A stretch of 64,000 nt of DNA from an uncultured Maribacter sp. (GTDB taxonomy: Bacteria; Bacteroidota; Bacteroidia; Flavobacteriales; Flavobacteriaceae): NCBI GenBank assembly GCA_947498505.1, contig CANMKG010000003.1:186001-250000 (forward strand), written 5' to 3'. The notes beneath the pieces were generated by a model, which was given only the letters and a program-made list of their open reading frames with translations, ran no database searches and was not told the DNA's origin. The position numbers and the translations under genes were made by a program. Numbering within the stretch: the first letter of the stretch is position 1; every line of letters begins with the position of its first letter. Positions 17,739 through 26,900 of this stretch are shown piece after piece.

Positions 17739-18479
17739 CTATTGCATACTGTGTGATAAGTGCTGCTTAAGTTTTTCGTATGGAATTGTAACCGAAATTG
17801 TTCCATCTGCAAACGAAGAAACTTCATATTGGTTATACAAAAGTTGTAAACCTTCTTTCGTATAACCAATGTTTTCTGGCAGATAAAAAATATCCGCTTC
17901 AAACATTAATCCAGTACTGTTTATAGAATCACTTTCGGGAATTTGCTCTTTTCTTTTAAAAAAAGTTTCTGCGATATCTGTAAAAGTATCTAGATTATTA
18001 AACAACTCCTCATTTTCTATTTCTAATCCTGTTTTTTTATCAAAATTTAAAAAGGTTTTTGAGGAATAGCCATGAGCTCCTCCTGTAAAAGAATGCACTT
18101 CCAGTGCTATGGTAATCACATTCATATCTTCGTATGCTACATTACCATTAGCGTTAAAACTCCAAGGTGTGCTTTCGTCTGGATGAAGTTTTTGTATGTT
18201 TTCGTGGCCTTTTTTAAAGGCAGCAACACCTTCTTCAATTGTGGTTACTTCAATTTCGTCGTCATAAGTTAAAAACGAGATAACTTCTTCTTTAATACTG
18301 GTATTTATTACAAATGCTAAATTTGACTCCTCATCTACTTTTGGGTATTTTATAGAGACTTGAGAGCAGTCAGAACATTTCTCAGTTTTATATTCATAGG
18401 TTTTAAAAGTAATTTTATCTTTCTTTTTACAACTAACAATTAAAAAAGTAGAAAATAAAAGCAGAACAAAAGGTTTCAT
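17739..18479 (-). CDS. DUF3298/DUF4163 lipoprotein
   Basis: A 246-residue lipoprotein: signal FLLLFSTFLIVSC-like, with C17 as the lipidated cysteine, followed by a KKKDK tether. The body fits the DUF4163-DUF3298 tandem found in RsiV and PdaC: the segment SFTGGAHGYSSKTFLNFD near residue 135 is the DUF3298 hallmark, and the C-terminal ...ISVTIPYEKLKQHL closes the domain. RsiV-type proteins sense lysozyme and PdaC is a deacetylase, but the catalytic domain is not present here, so the role is probably binding at the outer or inner membrane face. Has its own -7 element. Confidence 0.87.
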   Translation of the reverse strand: MKPFVLLLFSTFLIVSCKKKDKITFKTYEYKTEKCSDCSQVSIKYPKVDEESNLAFVINTSIKEEVISFLTYDDEIEVTTIEEGVAAFKKGHENIQKLHPDESTPWSFNANGNVAYEDMNVITIALEVHSFTGGAHGYSSKTFLNFDKKTGLEIENEELFNNLDTFTDIAETFFKRKEQIPESDSINSTGLMFEADIFYLPENIGYTKEGLQLLYNQYEVSSFADGTISVTIPYEKLKQHLSHSMQ

Positions 18480-18522
18480 TTTAAGGAGCAGATTATATTT
18501 GATAGTTGAAAAGTAATACCTT

Positions 18523-18530
18523 CAAAGTTA
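18523..18530 (-). promoter_or_regulatory. -7 element TAACTTTG of the DUF3298 gene
   Basis: A perfect TAnnTTTG on the minus strand, 43 nt before the ATG. Confidence 0.55.
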
Positions 18531-18676
18531 TCTCCAAAGGAATACGGATATATTTACATTAAATTTTAATTTTTTTGAATACAATAATTAACCTTTTAAA
18601 CGGTTTTGTAACATACAAAGTAGGTTTGAAGAAAAGCCTTACGGTATTGTGTAATTGATAATTTGAAGCAAAATAA

Positions 18677-18709
18677 TTGCTAAAAATATAAATAAATAGC
18701 ATAATTTTG
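18677..18709 (+). promoter_or_regulatory. Promoter of gdhA
   Basis: A TTG (18677-18679) and a perfect -7 TAATTTTG (18702-18709) separated by 22 nt, close to Bacteroidota spacing. The leader to the ATG is about 42 nt. Confidence 0.6.
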
Positions 18710-18757
18710 CCCTCATATTTTTAAATCATCATTTTTAATAGATTATTTATAAGCTCT

Positions 18758-20101
18758 ATGGAAGCAAAAATTAAAGGATTTATGGATGAGGTTAAAGCCA
18801 GAAATGGTCATGAGCCAGAATTCATCCAAGCGGTACAAGAAGTAGCAGAAACAGTAATTCCGTATATCGCTGAAAATGAAATTTATAATGGGAAAAATAT
18901 CCTTTTGAGAATGGTTGAACCTGAACGATTGGTTTCGTTTAGAGTTGCTTGGGTAGATGATCAAGGAGAAATTCATGTTAACCGTGGATACCGTATTCAA
19001 ATGAATTCGGCGATTGGACCCTACAAAGGAGGATTGCGTTTTCATCCATCAGTTAATGCCAGTATATTGAAATTTCTTGCTTTTGAGCAAGTATTTAAAA
19101 ATAGCCTAACTACTTTGCCTATGGGAGGCGGTAAAGGAGGTTCTGATTTTGATCCAAAAGGAAAATCTGACGATGAAGTAATGCGCTTTTGCCATGCTTT
19201 TATGTTAGAGTTAAATAGACATATTGGACCAAATACTGATGTACCTGCAGGTGATATTGGTGTTGGAGCTAGAGAAATAGGGTTCTTATTTGGGATGTAT
19301 AAAAAAATAAGAAATGAATTTACTGGAGTTTTAACAGGTAAGGGACTTTCATGGGGAGGTTCTAAAATTAGACCGGAGGCTACAGGTTATGGGACGGTGT
19401 ATTTTGCTCAAAATATGCTAAAGACTAGAAATGATGATGTAAAAGGAAAAACAGTAGTTGTTTCTGGTTCTGGAAATGTGGCACAGTACGCAGCGGAAAA
19501 GGTTATTCAGTTAGGAGGAAAAGTGGTAACATTATCTGATTCAGCAGGATATATTTATGATAAAGATGGAATTGATAATGAAAAATTAGCCTTTGTAATG
19601 GACTTAAAAAATAACCGCAGAGGTCGTATTTCTGAATACATTAAGAAATATCCTTCTGCAACATATCATCAAGGTGAAAAACCTTGGGGAGTTAAATGTG
19701 ATATGGCGTTACCATGTGCAACTCAAAACGAGTTAAATTTAGATCATGCGAAGGAGCTAATTGCTAATGGTTGTAGCTGTGTTGCTGAAGGAGCAAATAT
19801 GCCATCTACAGCTGATGCAATTCACGCTTTTCATGATGCTCAAATTCTTTTTGCACCTGGAAAAGCTTCAAATGCTGGAGGTGTTGCAACTTCTGGGTTG
19901 GAAATGTCACAAAACTCATTAAGAATTAGCTGGACAAGAGAAGAGGTTGATGATAGACTTAAAGGTATAATGGCAGATATACACGACTCTTGTATTGAGT
20001 TTGGTAAAGAAGAAAATGGCTATTGTAATTATGTAAAAGGAGCAAATATTGCTGGTTTTGTAAAGGTTGCAGATGCCATGTTAGCACAAGGTGTTATTTA
20101 A
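18758..20101 (+). CDS. gdhA: NADP-type glutamate dehydrogenase
   Basis: A 447-residue hexameric-type glutamate dehydrogenase, interconverting 2-oxoglutarate plus ammonium and glutamate. The substrate domain has the GPYKGGLRFHPSVN motif and PMGGGKGGSDFDPKGKS with the catalytic and substrate-binding lysines; the Rossmann domain carries VSGSGNVAQYAAEK near residue 235. Length and the SDFDPKGKS motif match the NADP-dependent assimilatory subtype (EC 1.4.1.4), though cofactor use should be checked. Transcribed alone from the promoter at 18677-18709 and ended by a hairpin at 20123-20157. Confidence 0.96.
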   Translation: MEAKIKGFMDEVKARNGHEPEFIQAVQEVAETVIPYIAENEIYNGKNILLRMVEPERLVSFRVAWVDDQGEIHVNRGYRIQMNSAIGPYKGGLRFHPSVNASILKFLAFEQVFKNSLTTLPMGGGKGGSDFDPKGKSDDEVMRFCHAFMLELNRHIGPNTDVPAGDIGVGAREIGFLFGMYKKIRNEFTGVLTGKGLSWGGSKIRPEATGYGTVYFAQNMLKTRNDDVKGKTVVVSGSGNVAQYAAEKVIQLGGKVVTLSDSAGYIYDKDGIDNEKLAFVMDLKNNRRGRISEYIKKYPSATYHQGEKPWGVKCDMALPCATQNELNLDHAKELIANGCSCVAEGANMPSTADAIHAFHDAQILFAPGKASNAGGVATSGLEMSQNSLRISWTREEVDDRLKGIMADIHDSCIEFGKEENGYCNYVKGANIAGFVKVADAMLAQGVI

Positions 20102-20122
20102 AAGTTTATTCCATTTATTTTT

Positions 20123-20157
20123 AAAGCCTTTCTTATTAATTTAAGGAGGGCTTTTTT
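20123..20157 (+). terminator. Terminator of gdhA
   Basis: AAAGCC (20123-20128) pairs with GGCTTT (20149-20154), extended inward by seven pairs with two G-T wobbles, 8-nt loop, then T-run. Confidence 0.8.
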
Positions 20158-20189
20158 GTAAAATACATGCCATAATCCTATTATCTTTG
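20156..20189 (+). promoter_or_regulatory. Promoter of recO
   Basis: TTG (20156-20158, within the gdhA terminator T-tract) and a perfect -7 TATCTTTG (20182-20189), spacing 23 nt. The leader is about 27 nt and contains TTAACCAAC (20199-20207), complementary to the GTTGGTTAA of RNA candidate A. Confidence 0.6.
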
Positions 20190-20221
20190 ATATAGTTTTT
20201 AACCAACTTTTTTAAGTTAAC

Positions 20222-20941
20222 ATGCCAATAACAACTAAAGCCATAGTTTTTTCATCTATAAAATATGGAGATACCAGTTTAATTGTTAAAGCATATACAA
20301 AAGATGAAGGGTTAAAATCGTATATGCTTAAGGGCGTATTGGCTTCTAAAAAAGGAAAATTAAAAACTGCATATTTTCAACCCTTAACGCAGCTGGAGAT
20401 AGTTGCAAATCACAAGGTAAATTCTAATTTACATAGTATTAAAGAGGCAAAGGTTTACTATCATTATCAAACGTTACATACCCAGATTTCAAAAAATGCG
20501 CTCACTCTTTTTTTGGCAGAAATATTGGGAAATAGTATTCACGAGGAAGAGAATAACCCAGCTCTATTTAATTTTTTAGAAGCTGCTTTGCAATGGTTGG
20601 ATACGCACTCAAATGTGGCGAATTTTCACATTTGTTTTTTACTAGTATTAACTAAATATTTAGGCTTTTATCCAGATGATACAAATTTTGATGGAGAGTA
20701 TTTTGATTTGTTAGAAGGGCAATTTGTTAATGAGCAGTCTTTAAACCCCATGGTTAAAGGGAATGTAATTAAGTTTTTAAAAGACTTGTTGGGCATGAAT
20801 TTTGATGAAATGTTAACGATAAAGATGAATAAAAAAAGTAGACAAGAGTTATTGAACGCCCTTGTTTTATATTTTGAGTTACATTTGCAGGGATTTCGAA
20901 AACCCAAATCACTTGCTATTTTACAAGAAGTTTTTAGCTAG
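20222..20941 (+). CDS. recO: DNA repair protein RecO
   Basis: A 239-residue RecO, which helps load RecA onto SSB-coated single-strand DNA in the RecFOR pathway. The N-terminal OB-fold is recognisable in TTKAIVFSSIKYGDTSLIVKAYT and the LKGVLASKKGKLK loop; the C-terminal part is helical. The zinc-ribbon cysteines seen in some RecO proteins are absent, as is common in Bacteroidota. The TonB receptor gene begins 1 nt after the stop, so the two are probably co-transcribed, an arrangement with no obvious functional reason. Confidence 0.93.
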   Translation: MPITTKAIVFSSIKYGDTSLIVKAYTKDEGLKSYMLKGVLASKKGKLKTAYFQPLTQLEIVANHKVNSNLHSIKEAKVYYHYQTLHTQISKNALTLFLAEILGNSIHEEENNPALFNFLEAALQWLDTHSNVANFHICFLLVLTKYLGFYPDDTNFDGEYFDLLEGQFVNEQSLNPMVKGNVIKFLKDLLGMNFDEMLTIKMNKKSRQELLNALVLYFELHLQGFRKPKSLAILQEVFS

Positions 20942-20942
20942 T

Positions 20943-23354
20943 ATGTACAAGATACTTTTTATGTTTTTTTTCCTGATGTATACCGCTATTTCTGCTCAGG
21001 AAATTACAATATTAGATATAGATACTCACGAACCTATTTCTAATATTGCAGTGTACAATTTGGATAAATCTAAATCCACGCTTAGTGATGCACGTGGAAA
21101 ATGTGACATCACTGTTTTTTCAAAAAATGAGCGAATTATATTTAAACATATAAGTTACGAATCTCGAAAAACTTCAAAAGCCCAAATTTTAAGACAGAAG
21201 CGTATTGTTTATTTAACGCTAAAGCCTGAAGAGCTTCAAGAAGTAGTAATGTCGGTTTCTAAATGGGAACAACAAAAAAAAGACATCCCAAATAAAATAG
21301 CATCAATTGATGCAAGAGCAATAGCTTTTAATAATCCACAAACTTCGGCAGATTTGCTCCAAAGTAGTGGTAAAGTTTTTGTTCAAAAAAGTCAATTAGG
21401 TGGTGGTAGCCCTATGATTAGAGGTTTTGCTACTAATAGGTTATTGCTCTCCGTAGATGGTGTACGTATGAATAATGCCATTTTTAGAGGAGGAAATTTG
21501 CAAAATGTAATTTCTATAGATCCATATTCAATTCGAAACACAGAGATTATTTTTGGACCTGGCTCAGTAATTTATGGTAGTGACGCTATAGGTGGAGTAA
21601 TGAATTTTTATACCAAAAAGCCTATATTTTCTAACGCAGATAGTTTGTATGTTTCTGGAAATGTAAACTATAGATTTTCCTCTGCCAATAGTGAAAATAG
21701 TGGGCATGTAGATTTAAATTTCGGTAAGCAAAAATGGGCCTTTTTGAGTAGTATTTCCTATAACAGTTTTGGAGATTTAAAAATGGGAAAACATGGTTCT
21801 GATGCATATTTACGAAGAAGTTATGTTAAAACTATAAACGGAGAAGATACTGAGGTAATTAATACTGATCCCGAAAAGCAAGTTTCCACAGGGTATAATC
21901 AAATCAATTTAATGCAAAAAATTGCATTTAAACCTAATGCTAATTGGAGTGTTGATGCCGCTGCTTTTTATTCAGAAACATCGAATTATTCTAGATATGA
22001 TAGACTTATTAGACCTTTAGATAATAGAGAAGGCTTGCGATATGGTGATTGGTATTATGGTCCGCAAAAATGGTTCATGGGAAATTTGCAGGTAAATAAA
22101 AAAGGTACAGGAAAGTTCTATGATGGCTTGAAAGTTACTACTGCTTATCAGTTTTTTGAGGAGAGTAGAAATAGTAGAGAGTTTCAAGAACCGGAATTAT
22201 ATTCGACCAACGAGAAAGTTGACGCTTTTTCATCAAATATTGATTTTGAAAATAAAAAAATAGGAAACTTAAGGTTGTATTATGGCGGGGAGTTTATTTT
22301 TAACAAAGTGCGCTCTACTGGAAAGGAAGAAAACATTCTAACAGGTTTAACGGTTGATGCGCCGGCAAGATACCCTGATGGCTCTACATGGAAAACTCTA
22401 GCGGGCTATTTTAACGGTGAATATAAAGTAATGCCCAATTTTACCATTTTAGGAGGATTACGTTATAGTCATGTATGGATTGATGCTTTGTTTGTTGATT
22501 CATTTTATGATTTTCCTTTTGACGATGCCAATTTAAGTACGGGGGCCTTAACCACCAGTGTTGGAATTAGTTGGTTTCCTAAACAAGATTTTCAAATAAC
22601 GGTGAATGGTTCCACAGGATTTAGAGCACCAAATATTGATGATGTGGGAAAAATATTTGATTCTGAACCAGGGGGAGTTGTTGTTCCGAATCCAGATTTA
22701 GAACCTGAGTATGCTTATAATGCGGAAATAGGAATACAAAAAAATTTTAATGATAAAATTGTTTTAAAAGGAGCAACTTTTTACACCTATTTGGTAGATG
22801 CCCTAGTACGTCGTGATTATGAGTTTAACGGTCAGTCTCAAATGTATTATTTAGGGGAGTTAAGTAATGTACAAGCCATTCAAAATGCGGCTAAAGCTTT
22901 CGTATATGGCTTTGAGTTTGGAGCTGATGTTTACCTTACAGATAATTTATCAATTGACGCTAATTTGACTATAACAAAGGGAGTAGAAGAGGAAGAAGAT
23001 GGTACAGAATCTCCATCAAGACATGTTGCCCCTACTTTTGGAGATTTTCATTTAATTTGGAAAAATCAAAAACTTAAGATTGATGCTTTTATCAATTATA
23101 ATGGTGAAATCAGTTTTGACGATTTAGCTCCGTCGGAACAAAATAAAGCATACATATATGCTTCAGATGGTAATGGTAATCCATATTCACCATCATGGTA
23201 TACAGCTAATTTAAGAACACAATACAATATTACTAATGCGCTAAAGGTTTCGTTAAGTGTTGAAAACATTTCCAATCAACGTTACCGTATGTATTCTTCT
23301 GGTTTAACAGCGGCTGGAAGAAATGTTATAGCAAGTATTGGTTACAGGCTATAA
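20943..23354 (+). CDS. TonB-dependent receptor, haem/haemoglobin-receptor-like
   Basis: An 803-residue outer-membrane receptor. A signal peptide (MYKILFMFFFLMYTAISAQ) is followed by a carboxypeptidase-like regulatory domain (about 20-100), a plug with LQSSGKVFVQKSQLGGGSPM and IRGFATNRLLLSVDGVRMNNAIF, and a 22-strand-type barrel ending NISNQRYRMYSSGL...GYRL. The plug resembles the haemoglobin/transferrin/lactoferrin receptor subgroup (HmuR-like), so iron or haem uptake is the best guess; the substrate is not proven. The open frame extends back into recO to 20862; the ATG at 20943, placing the signal peptide first, is the true start. Ends in a terminator at 23353-23384. Confidence 0.93.
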   Translation: MYKILFMFFFLMYTAISAQEITILDIDTHEPISNIAVYNLDKSKSTLSDARGKCDITVFSKNERIIFKHISYESRKTSKAQILRQKRIVYLTLKPEELQEVVMSVSKWEQQKKDIPNKIASIDARAIAFNNPQTSADLLQSSGKVFVQKSQLGGGSPMIRGFATNRLLLSVDGVRMNNAIFRGGNLQNVISIDPYSIRNTEIIFGPGSVIYGSDAIGGVMNFYTKKPIFSNADSLYVSGNVNYRFSSANSENSGHVDLNFGKQKWAFLSSISYNSFGDLKMGKHGSDAYLRRSYVKTINGEDTEVINTDPEKQVSTGYNQINLMQKIAFKPNANWSVDAAAFYSETSNYSRYDRLIRPLDNREGLRYGDWYYGPQKWFMGNLQVNKKGTGKFYDGLKVTTAYQFFEESRNSREFQEPELYSTNEKVDAFSSNIDFENKKIGNLRLYYGGEFIFNKVRSTGKEENILTGLTVDAPARYPDGSTWKTLAGYFNGEYKVMPNFTILGGLRYSHVWIDALFVDSFYDFPFDDANLSTGALTTSVGISWFPKQDFQITVNGSTGFRAPNIDDVGKIFDSEPGGVVVPNPDLEPEYAYNAEIGIQKNFNDKIVLKGATFYTYLVDALVRRDYEFNGQSQMYYLGELSNVQAIQNAAKAFVYGFEFGADVYLTDNLSIDANLTITKGVEEEEDGTESPSRHVAPTFGDFHLIWKNQKLKIDAFINYNGEISFDDLAPSEQNKAYIYASDGNGNPYSPSWYTANLRTQYNITNALKVSLSVENISNQRYRMYSSGLTAAGRNVIASIGYRL

Positions 23355-23384
23355 AAAAAGCCGTCTTTTAAAGACAGCTTTTTT
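23353..23384. terminator. Bidirectional terminator, TonB receptor / repeat lipoprotein
   Basis: AAAAAAGC and GTCTT arms around a TTA loop, one C-A mismatch, with A-run before and T-run after, so it can end both convergent genes. Confidence 0.75.
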
Positions 23385-23402
23385 AAATTTTTATTTGAAG
23401 AA

Positions 23403-23810
23403 TTAGTTTTTAACCGCTTCTTTTACATCTTCAACAGCAGATTTTGCTTTGTCGGCAGCTTTATCACCAGCTTCTTTTGCTGCGTCTACAGCATTTCCAG
23501 CGGCATCCTTAGCTCCTTCTACAGCGTCACCAGCTTTGTCCATTGCATCTGCGCCAGCTTCTTTTGCAGCATCCACAGCATTTCCAGCAGCATCTTTAGC
23601 ACTATCTACAGCATCACCTGCTTTGTCCATTGCGTCAGAACCAGCTTCTTTAACTGCATCAGCAGCTGAACTAGCAGCATCCTTAGCACTATCCATTGCA
23701 TCTTCAGCGTGCTCAGAAGCCTCTTTAGCCTTATCATTAGTTTCTCTACATGATACAAAAGATACACTTAGAGCTAACATTAAAATTGACCCAAAAATTA
23801 CTTTTTTCAT
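23403..23810 (-). CDS. LEA-like alanine-rich repeat lipoprotein
   Basis: A 135-residue lipoprotein: signal peptide ending SVSFVSC (C21), then an almost purely helical, Ala/Lys/Asp/Glu-rich body. Eleven-residue units of the type DKAGDAVDSAK/DAAGNAVDAAK recur, and a larger 29-residue block beginning DAMDKAGDAV is repeated twice. This periodicity is like group 3 LEA proteins and YtxH-type stress proteins, which are disordered in water and fold on drying. A protective role in the envelope is inference from composition. The repetitive DNA could expand or contract. Promoter not clear. Confidence 0.85.
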   Translation of the reverse strand: MKKVIFGSILMLALSVSFVSCRETNDKAKEASEHAEDAMDSAKDAASSAADAVKEAGSDAMDKAGDAVDSAKDAAGNAVDAAKEAGADAMDKAGDAVEGAKDAAGNAVDAAKEAGDKAADKAKSAVEDVKEAVKN

Positions 23811-23959
23811 TACTTTGTTTTTTAGTTTATAATGGTTTCTGTTTCTCAGATATACGTTAAAATAGTTTTTTTGGATGTGATATCGTCGGAAAAGTTTAAT
23901 AAAGCTACAATAAAGACCTATTTCATTGAGGATTACCCCCTTTATTCGATCTAAATTTT

Positions 23960-23967
23960 TAATTTTG
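23960..23967 (+). promoter_or_regulatory. -7 element TAATTTTG of ileS
   Basis: A perfect TAnnTTTG, 22 nt before the ATG. No TTTG at the usual distance upstream. Confidence 0.6.
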
Positions 23968-23989
23968 CAGCCTTAATTTAACTGAATAC

Positions 23990-26900
23990 ATGAAGTTTGC
24001 AGGATATAAAAGTTTAGATCTGCCAAAAGTGGCAGAAGAAATTCTTCAATATTGGAAGGAGCATCAAATTTTTGAAAAAAGTGTTTCTACAAGAGAAGGC
24101 AGCGATAGCTATGTGTTTTATGAAGGCCCACCGTCTGCAAATGGAATGCCTGGTATACATCATGTAATGGCTCGGACCATTAAAGATATTTTTCCAAGGT
24201 ATAAAACCATGAAAGGTTTTCAAGTTAAAAGAAAAGCAGGTTGGGATACTCATGGACTACCTATAGAACTAGGAGTAGAAAAAGAGCTTGGGATTACCAA
24301 GGAAGATATTGGTAAAAAAATATCTGTTGAAGAATATAATGCAGCTTGTAAAAAGGCAGTAATGCGTTATACAGATGTATGGAACTCAATGACTGAAAAA
24401 GTTGGATATTGGGTAGATATGGAGGATCCATACATTACTTACAAATCAAAATATATGGAATCTGTTTGGTGGTTACTAAAGCAGATTTACGATAAGGGGC
24501 TCATTTATAAAGGTTATACTATTCAACCTTATTCGCCAAAAGCAGGAACTGGGTTAAGTTCGCATGAACTTAATCAACCAGGAACTTATCAAGATGTTAC
24601 TGATACTACTGTTACGGCTCAATTTAAAGTAAAGAGCCATAAAAACGATGCTTTTTTTGGTAAGGCGGATGGAGATGTTTATTTCTTAGCATGGACGACA
24701 ACTCCTTGGACGTTGCCAAGTAATACAGCCTTAACTGTTGGACCAAAAATAGATTATGTTTTAGTAAAAACATTTAATCAATATACGTTTAAACCAAGTT
24801 ATGTTGTTTTAGCGAAGAACTTAGTTGGTAAACAGTTTGGAGGTAAATTTGCAGAGGCTCAAGAAGAAAGTGACTTTGCTAATTACACTAAAGAGGCTAA
24901 AAAAATACCATATCAAGTAATTGCAGAAACAAAAGGAATAGATTTAATTGAATCTACTTACGAGCAATTAATAAATTATGTTCAACCGTATCAAAACCCT
25001 GAGAATGCGTTTCGTGTAATTCCTGGTGATTTTGTAACTACCGAGGATGGTACTGGTATAGTGCATACAGCTCCTACATTTGGAGCGGATGATGCTTTTG
25101 TTGCAAAGCAAGCTTCCCCAGAAGTTCCACCAATGTTAGTGTTAGATGAGAATAATAACCCTGTTCCGTTAGTAGATTTACAAGGTAAGTTTAGACCAGA
25201 ACTTAAGGAGTTTGGAGGTAAGTATGTCAAAAATGAATATTACGACGAAGGTGAAGCTCCTCAAAAATCTGTTGATGTAGAAATAGCTATCAAACTAAAA
25301 GAAGAAAACAAGGCTTTTAAGGTTGAAAAATATGTACACAGCTATCCAAACTGCTGGCGTACAGATAAGCCTATTTTATACTACCCATTGGATTCTTGGT
25401 TTATAAAAATAACAGACGTTAAAGACAGAATGTTTGAATTGAATTCAACCATAAACTGGAAACCGAAATCTACAGGAGAGGGTAGATTTGGTAATTGGTT
25501 AGCAAATGCGAATGATTGGAATCTTTCAAGATCAAGATATTGGGGAATACCATTACCAATTTGGAGAACCGAAGATGGTAAGGAGGAAATGATTATAGGT
25601 TCCGTTGCTGAACTTAAATCCGAAATGGATAAAGCGCTAAAAGCAGGGATACTGGATAAAGATATTTTTGAAAATTTTGAAGTTGGCAATATGTCAGAAG
25701 AAAACTATGATAAAATAGATCTTCATAAAAATATTGTTGACCAAATAACATTAGTTTCAAATTCTGGTAAACCTATGAAACGCGAGAGCGATTTAATAGA
25801 TGTGTGGTTTGACAGTGGTTCAATGCCGTATGCTCAATGGCATTATCCTTTTGAGAATAAAGAATTAATAGATAACTCAACGTCATTTCCAGCAGATTTT
25901 ATTGCTGAAGGTGTAGATCAAACCCGTGGTTGGTTTTATACTTTACATGCTATAGGGTCTATGGTTTTTGATTCTGTTGCCTACAAAAACGTAGTATCTA
26001 ACGGTTTGGTTTTGGATAAGGAGGGCAAAAAAATGTCTAAACGTTTGGGAAATGCTGTAGATCCGTTTACCACAATGGAAGAACATGGGCCTGATGCCAC
26101 ACGTTGGTACATGATATCTAATGCAAACCCTTGGGATAATTTAAAGTTTGATATTGAAGGTATTGTTGAGGTAAAACGTAAGTTTTTCGGGACACTGTAT
26201 AATACATACTCGTTTTTTGCGCTTTATGCCAATTTAGATGAGTTTAAATATGCGGAGAATGATATTCCTTTAAACGAAAGACCAGAAATAGACCGTTGGA
26301 TTTTATCAGAATTACATACTCTAATCAAAACTGTAGATGAAGCCTATGCGGATTATGAACCAACCAAGGCAACAAGAGCTATATCAAATTATGTGCAAGA
26401 AAATCTAAGTAATTGGTATGTGCGATTATGCAGAAGACGTTTTTGGAAAGGTGATTATGAGCAGGATAAAATTTCTGCATATCAAACTTTATATACATGT
26501 TTACTAACTATTTCGAAATTGGCCGCTCCAGTGGCGCCGTTTTTTATGGATCGCTTGTATAAAGATTTGGTAAATACAACGCAAAGTGAAGCTTTTGAAA
26601 GTGTGCACTTAGCTGGTTTCTCTATTTATGATGAAACGTTTGTAGATAAAAGTTTAGAGGCTAAAATGTTTAAGGCGCAAACTATATCATCTTTGGTATT
26701 ATCTATTCGTCAGAAAGAAAAAATTAAGGTAAGACAGCCACTTCAGAAAATTATGATTCCTGTTTTAAATCAACAAGACCATGAGGAAATTGAGGCCGTT
26801 GCGGATTTAATTAAATCGGAAGTCAATGTCAAAGAAATTGAAATTTTGGATGACGCTTCGGGTATTTTGGTGAAAAAAATTAAACCAAATTTTAAGACTT

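Noticed and set aside
23426-23680. Repeats that might suggest a CRISPR array or minisatellite
   Set aside because: They are the in-frame codons of the LEA-like protein repeats, without spacer structure.
23449-23832. 127-codon plus-strand frame opposite the LEA-like gene, rich in Ala/Ser
   Set aside because: It is the mirror of the repetitive lipoprotein gene; the minus-strand reading has a lipobox and starts properly.
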